Shown here piece by piece: positions 17,346 through 25,962 of a DNA stretch of 64,000 nt (positions are counted from its first letter, which is position 1; each line of letters starts with the position of its first letter). A program made the position numbers and the translations under genes. The notes under the pieces were generated by a model that ran no database searches, was not told where the DNA came from, and was given only the letters and a program-made list of their open reading frames with translations. Source of the stretch: JAJPJE01 sp963724985 (GTDB taxonomy: Bacteria; Acidobacteriota; Terriglobia; Terriglobales; Acidobacteriaceae); NCBI GenBank assembly GCA_963724985.1, contig CAVRWV010000002.1, positions 1 to 64,000 on the forward strand, given 5' to 3'.

Positions 17346-19037
17346 CTATTCCGTGCTTTGCAGCTCCGCGTGTTCGTCTAACAACTTCTCATAAGTGGCG
17401 GCGCGCGCGGGCTTTCCGGCAGTGCTTTTCACGACCCACTTTGGCGGCTTTAAGAAGATAGTGCGGACTGCGATGCCGAGCCCGGCGACTACTTGTCCGC
17501 GGAGCTCTTGTTGGATGGATTCGGTATCAACAAGGAGTTCTTCGTTCTCGACTTCGGCGACCACAACAATGTCTTCGGTCCCAAGGTCGCGATTGTAGGC
17601 GCCAAGGGCGATCACGCGGCCGTCGTGGACGGCGGGGTGCAAGGAGACGATCTCCTCGATGTCCTGCGGATAGATGTTTTCGCCGCCGATGATAAGGAGG
17701 TCCTTTTTTCGACCGACGACGTACAGTTCGCCGTCAAAAAGGAATCCGAGATCGCCGGTGCGGTACCAGCCGTCGACGATAGCCTGAGAAGTCAAGTCGG
17801 GACGATTGAAGTAGCCCGAAAAAAGACAGTCGCCCTGGATGAGAATTTCGCCGACATGCGTATCGGGCAGAATCTCGCCGGAATCAGAGGCGATGCGGAT
17901 GGTGGTGTTCTGTAACAGACGCCCCGAAGAGACGAAGGAGATGGAACCCGGTGTGCTCTCGTCGACAGCGACTGCCAGATGCTCGCTGCGAAAGCGTTGC
18001 GCATCGACCCGGATGTGAGCTGGCCCTTGTGGGCTTTCAATATCCGACTGAGTCACGGCGAATACGTTTTCGGCCATCGCGTACGACGAGTGGAGTGCGC
18101 CGGCCTTCAGTCCAATCGGCGCGAACGTACGATGAAACTCCTCCATGCTGCTGGCGCGTACCGGTTCCGAACAATTGATGAGAGCACGTAGCGACGAAAG
18201 ATTACAGTCCGTCCAGCGATCTTTAGGAGCTCGGCGAGGGAGGAACTGGAAGGCGAAGTTGGGCATCCATGCGAGCGTGCAACGGTGCTCAGTGATGACC
18301 TGCAGCATGGTTTCGGGATGCATCACCCAATCGAGCGGTGATTGCATGATTATCGGGAGGTGGCACACCATGGGGAGCATGAAACAGGCGATCAGTCCCA
18401 TGTCGTGATAGAGAGGTAGCCAGCTGTAGATGCTGTCGGTCGCCCCGTCTATTCGCAGCGCATGTGCCAAATGCTCGATCTGCTTCAGGACGGCGGCATG
18501 AGTCAGAGCCACTCCCTTCTGAAGCCCAGTGGTACCGGCGGAATGCTGAATGAAGGCGATGCTTTCGGGGTCGATGTGCGCGGGGAACTCTTCGAGCGGA
18601 AGGCCTGCTGTCACGCTGGCGCGAATCAGCTTCGCCTCTCCATCCAGCGACACGTGGCCCAGGAGGTCTTCCGGAAATTCATCGTCGATCACAACGACCT
18701 TCGCGCTTAGATTCGCGGTGACCCCGGCAAGTCCGAAGCGGTACTTCGCTGGGTCAATCTTGAAGTTGGGATAGGCGAGAAAGGCTGGCACTGCGCCGAG
18801 CATCATCGCACCGGCATATACCGCCATCGAAGCGATACCTTGGGGCATGATGATGACGACTCGATCGCCTGCGCTCACACCGTGGCCGCGCAGAAGAGCT
18901 GCCTGCGAACTGGCGCGCCTGCGAAATTCGCCAAAAGTGACCGTCTCTTGTTCATCTTCATCGACCCAGTAAGTAATGAATGGGCGGTCGGGCGGAGCCG
19001 AGTAGAGCGCGTCGATGAGACTGCGGAATTGCATCAT
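17346..19037 (-). CDS. Fatty acyl-AMP ligase (FAAL-type adenylating enzyme)
   Basis: A 563-residue adenylate-forming enzyme. Start ATG 19037 or the adjacent ATG; upstream in-frame sequence looks non-coding. The P-loop-like motif HSAGTTGLQKGVALTH is near residue 165. SWLPLYHDMGLIACFMLP is the WxPxxHDMGL pattern typical of FAALs. YAMAENVFAVTQ is the motif that binds adenine, and WYRTGDLGFLFDGELYVVGR is followed by KKDLLIIGGENIYPQDIEE. FAALs make acyl-adenylates and pass the acyl group to a carrier protein rather than CoA. The ACP gene directly downstream fits. With an MBOAT and an SGNH gene next door it recalls DltA. Confidence 0.85.
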   Translation of the reverse strand: MMQFRSLIDALYSAPPDRPFITYWVDEDEQETVTFGEFRRRASSQAALLRGHGVSAGDRVVIIMPQGIASMAVYAGAMMLGAVPAFLAYPNFKIDPAKYRFGLAGVTANLSAKVVVIDDEFPEDLLGHVSLDGEAKLIRASVTAGLPLEEFPAHIDPESIAFIQHSAGTTGLQKGVALTHAAVLKQIEHLAHALRIDGATDSIYSWLPLYHDMGLIACFMLPMVCHLPIIMQSPLDWVMHPETMLQVITEHRCTLAWMPNFAFQFLPRRAPKDRWTDCNLSSLRALINCSEPVRASSMEEFHRTFAPIGLKAGALHSSYAMAENVFAVTQSDIESPQGPAHIRVDAQRFRSEHLAVAVDESTPGSISFVSSGRLLQNTTIRIASDSGEILPDTHVGEILIQGDCLFSGYFNRPDLTSQAIVDGWYRTGDLGFLFDGELYVVGRKKDLLIIGGENIYPQDIEEIVSLHPAVHDGRVIALGAYNRDLGTEDIVVVAEVENEELLVDTESIQQELRGQVVAGLGIAVRTIFLKPPKWVVKSTAGKPARAATYEKLLDEHAELQSTE

Positions 19038-19150
19038 CCGTTGGTCCCGCAAACGGGGGAGAAGCGAGAGAATGGCTGAATTGTAGCGATTTTGGCTGTA
19101 TCCGGGATCACAGCCACGAATAATAATGGCCGGTAGTCTCAATTCAGAGC

Positions 19151-19197
19151 AATTGGTAGTTAGTAATAGCAATTAGTAATAGCAATTAGTAATTGGT
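19151..19197. repeat. TTAGTAATTAG-type simple intergenic repeat, copy 2
   Basis: Two exact copies of the 13-base unit AGTAATAGCAATT lie in a longer degenerate run between the divergent FAAL and MBOAT genes. The run overlaps the most upstream possible MBOAT start (TTG 19193), which argues against that start. Confidence 0.6.
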
Positions 19198-20671
19198 CGT
19201 CGGGGCGTGGCGATTCGGTCGGAGGTCCTTGCTCAGAACAACCTTATATATCGCGGCCTTTTTAGTGTGCCTCGCGGCGCGCGCGAAAGTGCGGTCACGC
19301 AGTGTGCGCCAAGTTGTGCTTCTTGCCGGAAGCTCTGCGGTCTACGTCGCCTGGGGACCATGGTTTGCGACGGTGCTTCTGTGCTCGACGGTGATGAATT
19401 TTCTGCTGGGCAGACTGCTGCGGCGAAATGCGACGCGCCTCGGCCTGGGGGCGGGCGTCGTTCTGAACCTGACACTGCTAAGTAGCTTCAAGTATCTCCC
19501 GCCACTGGCGTTGAGCTTGCCATTCACTTCACTTCAGCGCTTCGCGCATCTCGTCCTGCCGCTGGGAATTTCGTTCTGGACGTTCCAGGCGATGAGCTAT
19601 CTGTTCGACCTATATCGCGGAGAAGAACTGGATCCGACGTTCGTCGAGTTTGCGCTGTACATGGTGTTCTTTCCGATCGCGATCTCCGGGCCCATCTGCC
19701 GGCTGCCGGATATGCTCCCGCAGTTTCGTTCCGAACAACGTATCGACTGGAACGCTTTCGGACGCGGGCTCGCGCGTGTAGCAACGGGACTATTCATGAT
19801 GCAACTCGCGCGGTTGCTGGGGCAGGGGATCATACCCGGTGACGGGCTGACGAGCGGCTTCGATCGTGCGACGCAGTGGAGTGGTCTCGATGTGTGGTGT
19901 CTTGCGCTGGGATATGGACTGCAGCTGTTCTTTGATTTTGCGGGCTACTCGCACATCGCGATCGGCGCTGCCATGGCATTGGGATTCACGTTGCCCGAAA
20001 ATTTCGCACGCCCGTTTCAAAGCACCACTCCGTCGATCTTTTGGACGCGCTGGCATATGTCGCTATCGTTCTGGATCCGCGACTATGTCTTCCTGCCGCT
20101 GGCGATGATGAGGCGCGAGTACTGGTGGCGCACGATGCTGCTTGTGATTTCGATGGTGCTCTTTGGCCTGTGGCACAAGGCGACACTTCTGTTCCTGCTG
20201 TGGGGGCTGTACCAGGGAGTGCTGCTGGTACTGCACCGGCAGGCGCAGCTAGCGGAATACAAGTTGAATTGGAATCCACCGGAACGCATCTGGAACACGC
20301 TTTCCTGGATCGTAACAATAGCTCTCATCAGCCTCGGATGGATCCTGTTTCGCGCCAATTCCCTGCCACAGGCCCGAGAGATGTTTACGGAGGTGCTGTC
20401 TCCGGCGACCTATTCGACACACTTCCTCAGTAGCAGTCTCTACTTGATGATTCTGGTTTTGGCGATGGGCTACGCAATCGTGATTGTGGCTGCCGATGTA
20501 GTGAATCGCTACGCGTCGGCAGAAGTTGGGTCATCAAGCGCGCTGGCGGCGATCGTTCGTCACCGCTGGTACTGGATTCCGGCGCTTTACGCGTTAGCAA
20601 TGTTCTTCGTCTTGATGCTCACTCTCAATGAGAGCGGTGGCGCTGCGCAGTTGATGTATCGCGGATTCTAG
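19193..20671 (+). CDS. MBOAT family O-acyltransferase (AlgI/DltB-like)
   Basis: A polytopic protein of up to 492 residues with about ten transmembrane segments. Family features are MVFFPIAISGPICRLPDMLPQ, the LFFDFAGYSHIAIGAAMALG region, FWTRWHMSLSFWIRDYVFLPL and the catalytic His in VLFGLWHKATLLFLLWG. MBOATs transfer acyl groups across or at the membrane onto polysaccharides or lipids. The start is unresolved: TTG 19193 lies in a repeat, and a TTG at 19229 follows GGAGG closely. It is divergent from FAAL-ACP and ends 12 bases from the convergent SGNH gene. Confidence 0.85.
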   Translation: MVVGAWRFGRRSLLRTTLYIAAFLVCLAARAKVRSRSVRQVVLLAGSSAVYVAWGPWFATVLLCSTVMNFLLGRLLRRNATRLGLGAGVVLNLTLLSSFKYLPPLALSLPFTSLQRFAHLVLPLGISFWTFQAMSYLFDLYRGEELDPTFVEFALYMVFFPIAISGPICRLPDMLPQFRSEQRIDWNAFGRGLARVATGLFMMQLARLLGQGIIPGDGLTSGFDRATQWSGLDVWCLALGYGLQLFFDFAGYSHIAIGAAMALGFTLPENFARPFQSTTPSIFWTRWHMSLSFWIRDYVFLPLAMMRREYWWRTMLLVISMVLFGLWHKATLLFLLWGLYQGVLLVLHRQAQLAEYKLNWNPPERIWNTLSWIVTIALISLGWILFRANSLPQAREMFTEVLSPATYSTHFLSSSLYLMILVLAMGYAIVIVAADVVNRYASAEVGSSSALAAIVRHRWYWIPALYALAMFFVLMLTLNESGGAAQLMYRGF

Positions 20672-20683
20672 AGCAGGCCCGAA

Positions 20684-22357
20684 TCACTTTATCTGGATGC
20701 CGTCCGGCAGGAAAACCGGAAAACCGTCCCAGGGCTGGGCCATTGCTAATTGCTGTGCGGCGGCATCGCGATTGTATGGGAACAAGAACATGCCAAAGCG
20801 GTAGTGCAGCATGTGATCGTGGGACGCTCTCATGAGCGCCCATTGATACTGCAACACGGTGTCGTTGGGGTTCTCGAACATGGTTTGCGCCTGCATCGTA
20901 AACCGCAACACTTGCTCTCCATGATTAATTTGATTCGTGAATGGAGCTTTTTGAAGACGACGCAACATTTCGGTCGCGAGCCGCGAGCGGTCATAGGCGG
21001 TCAATGCCAGCTGGCGCTCGCATTCGGTTTCGGAGGGAACATCAACCTGAGTTGGCTGCACAGCACCGGTGCGGAGGTTCTCTGCGACTTGAAAGAAAAT
21101 TGCTCGCGCCAACATGTAGCTGCCGAGCGGTGTCATGTGTACGTGTTCGTAGATAAAATCGTTGCCGACGATTCCGTCTGAGCTTGCGCCCGAGAATAGC
21201 GCCTCAGTGTCAACCAAGCTGACGCTGGAAATCGATGCTGCCACAGAGCGATTAATTTCGTTGATGCGGCTGTCCGCGCGAAAGCGGAGCGTGTCGAGGT
21301 CTCGAGCGCGAAGAAAATGTTCTCTTGCGGCCTTGAGTTCCCCCAAAGCCTTCAGGCAGCGCGCAATCCTGAATTCGAGTTCAGCGTAGTCGTCGTCAAT
21401 CCTGGAGGCGGAGACATATAGGTTCAGCGCCTCGGCGTATGAGTTGTTTGCTTCCAACTCGCTGGCCCGCTGGAACAGCGACGACCAGGAGCGCAAGTCT
21501 TCTTCGCTCAAACCTTCACGATGCAAAGACGCGAACGGCGCGCAGTCTTCCATGTTCGTGGCGGCCGTCGCGACAATTACTTTCGCCCCGGATTTCTGGG
21601 CAACGGCGATCGTATCTCGAAGGTTGCGATCGAAATTCGCGTAAGCATATTTCATCAGAGGCGAACTGGCGCGGACCTGCTTGTCGAGAAACATCTCCAT
21701 CCCACGCCATTCTTTCTTCTGAGTGCCTAGCCTGGTGAAGAGCTGTCCGAGGCGCGTGGATCGGAGGAAGATGCTGCTTCGCACAACCGGAATGCTCATC
21801 CCCGAGGAAGTGAGCACCGTGCCCGGACCATAAGGACCAACAACCTCATTGTTCCCCGAGTAGATGATGAAAAGATCTGGATGCTGATCGGCGAGGCCTT
21901 TGGCAATGGGTAATACGACGTGCGAATTGATGGCCACGCTTCCGGTGTTCACGACTTCGAATTTCACCGAAGGGAATCGTTCCCGAAGCATCACTTCGAG
22001 ATAACGGCTGAATCCGTAGGCAGGATCGGGATCTCCCATGGCGGCGGATTCCCCGAGAACGAAGATCCGATAGGTTCCCGCAGGCTTCTGTGCGGGGATG
22101 GAATAGAGCCGCGGTGTTTGAACCGATCCGGCGGGAAAGAATGGGGCTGCAAAGAACAGGTTGTAGCAGGAAGCAGGAGTGCCCTGCACGGTGCAAGGAG
22201 TCAGCAGTTCGGGTTGATATCCGACGCCAGCGACTCTGAGGGATGCTTCGATGATGACGAGAATCAATAAAGGGAGAAGAATCGCGCTTGCACCGACAAG
22301 AAACCAATGGCGGGGGCGCGCGACCGTAGGTTCCGTCAGTGTGGAATCAGAGATCAA
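20684..22357 (-). CDS. Membrane-anchored SGNH hydrolase with internal TPR-like helices
   Basis: A 557-residue protein with an N-terminal transmembrane helix (SAILLPLLILVIIEASLRVAG). Block I is FVLGESAAMGDP with Ser104, block II has NTGSVAINSHVV and block III is IIYSGNNEVVGP. Block V is FIYEHVHMTPLG, with the catalytic His and Glu in place of the more usual Asp. Residues from about 280 to 370 look like two helical repeats (ASELEANNSYAEALNLYVSA, LGELKAAREHFLRARDLD). SGNH proteins act as esterases or, beside MBOATs, as acyl acceptors/transferases (AlgX, DltD, PatB). It converges on the MBOAT gene. Confidence 0.8.
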   Translation of the reverse strand: MISDSTLTEPTVARPRHWFLVGASAILLPLLILVIIEASLRVAGVGYQPELLTPCTVQGTPASCYNLFFAAPFFPAGSVQTPRLYSIPAQKPAGTYRIFVLGESAAMGDPDPAYGFSRYLEVMLRERFPSVKFEVVNTGSVAINSHVVLPIAKGLADQHPDLFIIYSGNNEVVGPYGPGTVLTSSGMSIPVVRSSIFLRSTRLGQLFTRLGTQKKEWRGMEMFLDKQVRASSPLMKYAYANFDRNLRDTIAVAQKSGAKVIVATAATNMEDCAPFASLHREGLSEEDLRSWSSLFQRASELEANNSYAEALNLYVSASRIDDDYAELEFRIARCLKALGELKAAREHFLRARDLDTLRFRADSRINEINRSVAASISSVSLVDTEALFSGASSDGIVGNDFIYEHVHMTPLGSYMLARAIFFQVAENLRTGAVQPTQVDVPSETECERQLALTAYDRSRLATEMLRRLQKAPFTNQINHGEQVLRFTMQAQTMFENPNDTVLQYQWALMRASHDHMLHYRFGMFLFPYNRDAAAQQLAMAQPWDGFPVFLPDGIQIK

Positions 22358-22400
22358 TTTGCGTGACCATTTCGATTAGGGAAGCATGTTCCCTATTCCT

Positions 22401-23093
22401 CTAGTTCGACTTCTCAGTGCTCACAGGGTTGAGTTTCAGATGCTGCTCTGCCTGTGAGATCAAACTCTGCACGTGATCTCGCTGCGGATAGTTCGGATTA
22501 GTTTCCAGCAAGTGCTTCCAAGCGACGATGGCGCCGCTCATATCTTTCTTGTCCTGCCACTTCACCATGCCTTCATTGAAAAGCGCGTTCGCGTGTTTGC
22601 TATCAATCTTGAGGACTTCGTTGTATTCCTTCAGGGCTAGATCAGACTCTCCCATGAAGTGGTAAGCCGTAGCCATGTCGGTGCGAACGTCAGTCGCCTT
22701 CGGATTGATCTTCAAGCAGCTCTCGTAGAACTTCACTGCCTGCGGATACTGCTGGGCGTCGTAGTACAAGTTTCCGATCTTGTAGAGAAGGTCCGCGTCG
22801 TTTGGAGTGGTCTTCAGCTGGGCTAAAAGCGGCTCGGCCTGTGCGTCTGCCATGTGGCGCAACTGCTCCGGCGTGGGAGCTTGCGCTGCGCCGGCAGGCG
22901 GCACGCCAGTTCCCATGCCAGCAGGAACACCTGAGGCCTGCAACGGTTGTGCTGGAACCGCCGCGGCATGAGTCGAACCAGAGCTGCGCGCGATGTACCC
23001 GATTGCAAAGCCTGCAACCAGACAGATAACTGAGATCACGTAAGCCTGACTGCTGGTCCACTTGCCGGATGTAGGAGTTTGAGTATTAGCCAT
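22401..23093 (-). CDS. Membrane-anchored TPR protein, paralogue 2
   Basis: A 230-residue protein from ATG 23093, preceded by GGAG at a good distance. The transmembrane helix AYVISVICLVAGFAIGYIA follows a W-T/S-Q motif shared with paralogue 4. After a Pro/Ala/Gly linker come EQLRHMADAQAEPLLAQLK and TPRs with NDADLLYKIGNLYYDAQQYP, ATDVRTDMATAYHFMGESD and KHANALFNEGMVKWQDKKD. It is closest to paralogue 1. It lies 13 bases downstream of paralogue 3, in the same transcript, and downstream of the cytochrome operon. Confidence 0.85.
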   Translation of the reverse strand: MANTQTPTSGKWTSSQAYVISVICLVAGFAIGYIARSSGSTHAAAVPAQPLQASGVPAGMGTGVPPAGAAQAPTPEQLRHMADAQAEPLLAQLKTTPNDADLLYKIGNLYYDAQQYPQAVKFYESCLKINPKATDVRTDMATAYHFMGESDLALKEYNEVLKIDSKHANALFNEGMVKWQDKKDMSGAIVAWKHLLETNPNYPQRDHVQSLISQAEQHLKLNPVSTEKSN

Positions 23094-23106
23094 GATCGAT
23101 CTCCAA

Positions 23107-23775
23107 TTACATTGCAGGCTTATCGGTCTTCGTGCCTGGAGCAATGTTCAAGTGTTGTTTAGCCTGCGCGATCATCTGTTCGACCTGCGCTCGTTTGGGA
23201 TCCTTGGGATTCACTTTGAGCATGGTCTGCCACGCAGCAATCGCGGCTTTCGGATCTGACTTCCCGTGCCACTCGAACATGCCCAGGTTGAATAACAGCT
23301 TGGAATTCTTGGGATCCATCTTGATCGCCCGGTTTAGAGTGACAATCGCCTTGTCTACATCGCCTAACGAGTAATCGACAAATGACATCTCATTCAGGGT
23401 TTCAGGGGTGGGCTTCAGAGCGACTGATTGCTCGTAATATTGTTCGGCACTTTGGAACTGTTGTGCGGCGAGATAGGAGCGTCCAATCTTGGCAAGAAGC
23501 TCGGCGTCTTTCGGATGCTGCTGCAATTCGGCGAGCAAGGGAGCTACCTGCTTTTCAGCCATCCTTTTCATGTCTTGCGCGCTGGGAGCGCCGGCGGCCA
23601 TTCCCGTCGGCGCAGGCTGCGCCGGAGCGACGGCCGCGATCGACGGGTTGGAGGGCGCTGCAGATGGTGTATGTACCAGATAGCCCAGTCCCGCCCCCAA
23701 AACGAGGCAAATCCCGGCCATCATGTAGGTTTGGGCATTGCTCCAGAACTTGGGCTGACGGTCGTTGGCTTCCAT
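23107..23775 (-). CDS. Membrane-anchored TPR protein, paralogue 3
   Basis: A 222-residue protein, ATG 23775 preceded by AGGAG. Its helix is TYMMAGICLVLGAGLGYLVH, then a linker, DMKRMAEKQVAPLLAELQQH, and TPRs including DAELLAKIGRSYLAAQQFQ and NSKLLFNLGMFEWHGKSD. The C-terminus MIAQAKQHLNIAPGTKTDKP matches the tail of paralogue 1. It is first of a TPR pair lying 267 bases downstream of the 12-haem cytochrome gene; that gap contains a sigma54-like site. Confidence 0.85.
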   Translation of the reverse strand: MEANDRQPKFWSNAQTYMMAGICLVLGAGLGYLVHTPSAAPSNPSIAAVAPAQPAPTGMAAGAPSAQDMKRMAEKQVAPLLAELQQHPKDAELLAKIGRSYLAAQQFQSAEQYYEQSVALKPTPETLNEMSFVDYSLGDVDKAIVTLNRAIKMDPKNSKLLFNLGMFEWHGKSDPKAAIAAWQTMLKVNPKDPKRAQVEQMIAQAKQHLNIAPGTKTDKPAM

Positions 23776-23852
23776 GAATCTCCTATCACTGCACAGCCGG
23801 CATAGCGTTGGGTTGAGTGCGGTCTGCTACGACTCTCTGTTCAACTAAAGAA

Positions 23853-23868
23853 AGCATCCGAACTGCCA
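23853..23868 (-). promoter_or_regulatory. Sigma54-like promoter before the TPR pair
   Basis: On the minus strand TGGCAGTTCGGATGCT has GG and GC separated by exactly 10 bases and matches 9 of 12 positions of TGGCACG-N4-TTGCW. It would start transcription about 67 bases before the ATG at 23775. Confidence 0.35.
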
Positions 23869-24042
23869 AAGCAGTCGGGTACCACTGGGGATGGAAGCTA
23901 TTCTGTTTCAGAGACTTACCGATCAGGCCTTGGCGAAATCAATGGATTGTAGAGGCTGTCGAACAAGAAAACACGCTTCAGAGCGCGATTTCACACAGTG
24001 CCAGAGTCGAGACGATATCGGAGTATGAGATTTGGCTGGGTT

Positions 24043-25962
24043 CTAGCGCTTGATAGCTTTCTGTACTACAGGCGCTCCCACCATTGTGTGCGCCTGGTTG
24101 TGACAAACCAGGCTGCAGGAATTTGTGGCGCGGCTATAAGAAATTGGCGTAGTGCCGTTCGGAGCGACCACATTGATGTCGAAATTGACCATGCGTTCGC
24201 CCGAGATACTGGCTGACGTCGCGCCCATGCCGTGGGAAGCGTGACAGGTTGAGCACGAGAAACCGTCGTTGATGTGGCGCGCATGCTCGCTAAAACTAGT
24301 GTTCGAGACAATCTGATTGAGGTCATGACACTTCGCGCAGAGCGAATACGGGCCGCCAGCTGCTGGGTCCAGAACCGGATTGGGGAACAAATTCTGGATG
24401 GTGGTGCCGGGACCACCGGCCGGGGCAGGTGGGACCTGACTGAATTCATAACGCCGTTCCAGGAGATGCAGATACTGCGATCCGTGCGGGCCGTTCGGTC
24501 CAGCGCCACCGAATTCGCGATTGTCATCGCTGTTATGGCAATCCGTACAGAGGATCTGCGTACCCATGGGCCGGCCCAGGGTTCGCCCGTCAAGATTCAA
24601 CATGTTGCTGAGCAGGCTGGGCTGAGCCAGCGCGCTGCTGCGATTGTGCAGGACTGGATGACTTGAGGTCGATGTAGTGATCAGCTGCGGAATGATGTTC
24701 AGCGGATCGGGCCCTGAGACTGCCCACGTCGGCAAATATCCGAAAACCGCGAGCGCCTGTTTTCCGCTGCTGGTGCCGTGACACCGCAAACAGTTTTCAT
24801 ACTGGTTGACAGCAGGATTCAATACAGTCACGCCATCCGTGGCGCTGATGCCTGTAACACCGGTTTGGGATACGCGCATCACTGGGGGTAAGGGCGAGGC
24901 GAACGAAGTGACTGCCTGCGACGCATGAGGGCTATGGCAATCGACACAGGTCGCGTGCCGGTTGTTGTTTAGCAGCGGCGCTTCGCTGGTATCGTGCGTG
25001 TTCGTTCCCGCCGGAAATGGATGCGCAATCTTGCTGAATTCCGCATACACATTAGGAATCGCCGGTGAGATATTCGTGCCTCCGGCGTGGCAGGTGATGC
25101 AGTTCTGCGTGGCGGAATCCATGTTATTGACGGAAGGCACAGGACCACGCAGCAACCGTGGTCCAGCTAAAGAATTGTGCGGCATGTGGCAGGAGATGCA
25201 GGCATTCTGCGCCACATTGGCATAACTCCCCATTACAGGAGCGTTTGCAATCTTATTATTTGCCTGCGCGTGAATGCTGACAGGCCACTGCGCCAGGGGA
25301 TTATTTTGCCCACTGACGGTTCGCGCATCCGCTTCATGGCAAGAGAGGCACAGTTGTCCGTTTGAACCATCGCGCACCAGGAAGTTCTGAGAAACCTGAT
25401 CAATCGCCTGGACGTGTGGCGCGTGGCAACTGGTGCACTCAACGTTGTTGTTGATCAGTTTCACCGCGTTCGTCGGATCGGCCGTCGTGTGGTTCGCCAC
25501 TAGCGAGGGCACCAGGTCGGGCGCGTCCGCGAGGGGCACCTTGAGGCTGAAAGGATGCGACCCCTGCAAGCCGGAACCGAAAACATCTGTCGAGTTCATG
25601 TTGCCGGTCATCATGAGCTTGCCGGAGGGTTGTGTCTGTCCGACCGCGACCGTTCCGTCATGACAGCTCAAACACAGGCTGCTTGATCCGCCTAACGTGG
25701 GCTGTTGCGGCGCATTATGCAACGTCGTGCTGGAATACGCCGCATAGGTTTGCGACGATAGTGTCTGGCTCCAGAGAGCCGCATTCGGAGTCCCCACTCC
25801 TGAGTGCGGAGCGTGACAATACAGGCAGGCATCCGACTGTCCTTTCACGGGGCCGGTGCCGCTCGCTGAAAGATTGTGGACACCCAGAACGTCTCCGCCC
25901 ACGGTTTGCGCCTGGGCCATCCCTCCGAACATGAGCAGCGAGAGGAGCCATAGTCGCTTCAT
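24043..25962 (-). CDS. Twelve-haem c-type cytochrome with one CX3CH site
   Basis: A 639-residue protein with signal peptide MKRLWLLSLLMFGGMAQAQ. Eleven CXXCH motifs are visible, from CLYCH near residue 47 to CSTCH near the C-terminus. A twelfth site has three residues between the cysteines: NSCSLVCHNQAH. Many sites sit in the pattern CHAPHxxxxxP/S typical of doubled-CXXCH cytochromes. Loops between haems are long, and it may be an outer-face or large periplasmic cytochrome. Its ATG overlaps the upstream NHL stop by 4 bases (ATGA), so translation is coupled. It is the last gene of the seven-gene operon. Confidence 0.9.
   Translation of the reverse strand: MKRLWLLSLLMFGGMAQAQTVGGDVLGVHNLSASGTGPVKGQSDACLYCHAPHSGVGTPNAALWSQTLSSQTYAAYSSTTLHNAPQQPTLGGSSSLCLSCHDGTVAVGQTQPSGKLMMTGNMNSTDVFGSGLQGSHPFSLKVPLADAPDLVPSLVANHTTADPTNAVKLINNNVECTSCHAPHVQAIDQVSQNFLVRDGSNGQLCLSCHEADARTVSGQNNPLAQWPVSIHAQANNKIANAPVMGSYANVAQNACISCHMPHNSLAGPRLLRGPVPSVNNMDSATQNCITCHAGGTNISPAIPNVYAEFSKIAHPFPAGTNTHDTSEAPLLNNNRHATCVDCHSPHASQAVTSFASPLPPVMRVSQTGVTGISATDGVTVLNPAVNQYENCLRCHGTSSGKQALAVFGYLPTWAVSGPDPLNIIPQLITTSTSSHPVLHNRSSALAQPSLLSNMLNLDGRTLGRPMGTQILCTDCHNSDDNREFGGAGPNGPHGSQYLHLLERRYEFSQVPPAPAGGPGTTIQNLFPNPVLDPAAGGPYSLCAKCHDLNQIVSNTSFSEHARHINDGFSCSTCHASHGMGATSASISGERMVNFDINVVAPNGTTPISYSRATNSCSLVCHNQAHTMVGAPVVQKAIKR

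Noticed and set aside
23776..24042. Plus frame in the gap below the 12-haem cytochrome
   Set aside because: No recognisable protein; the gap is better explained as the promoter region of the TPR pair.
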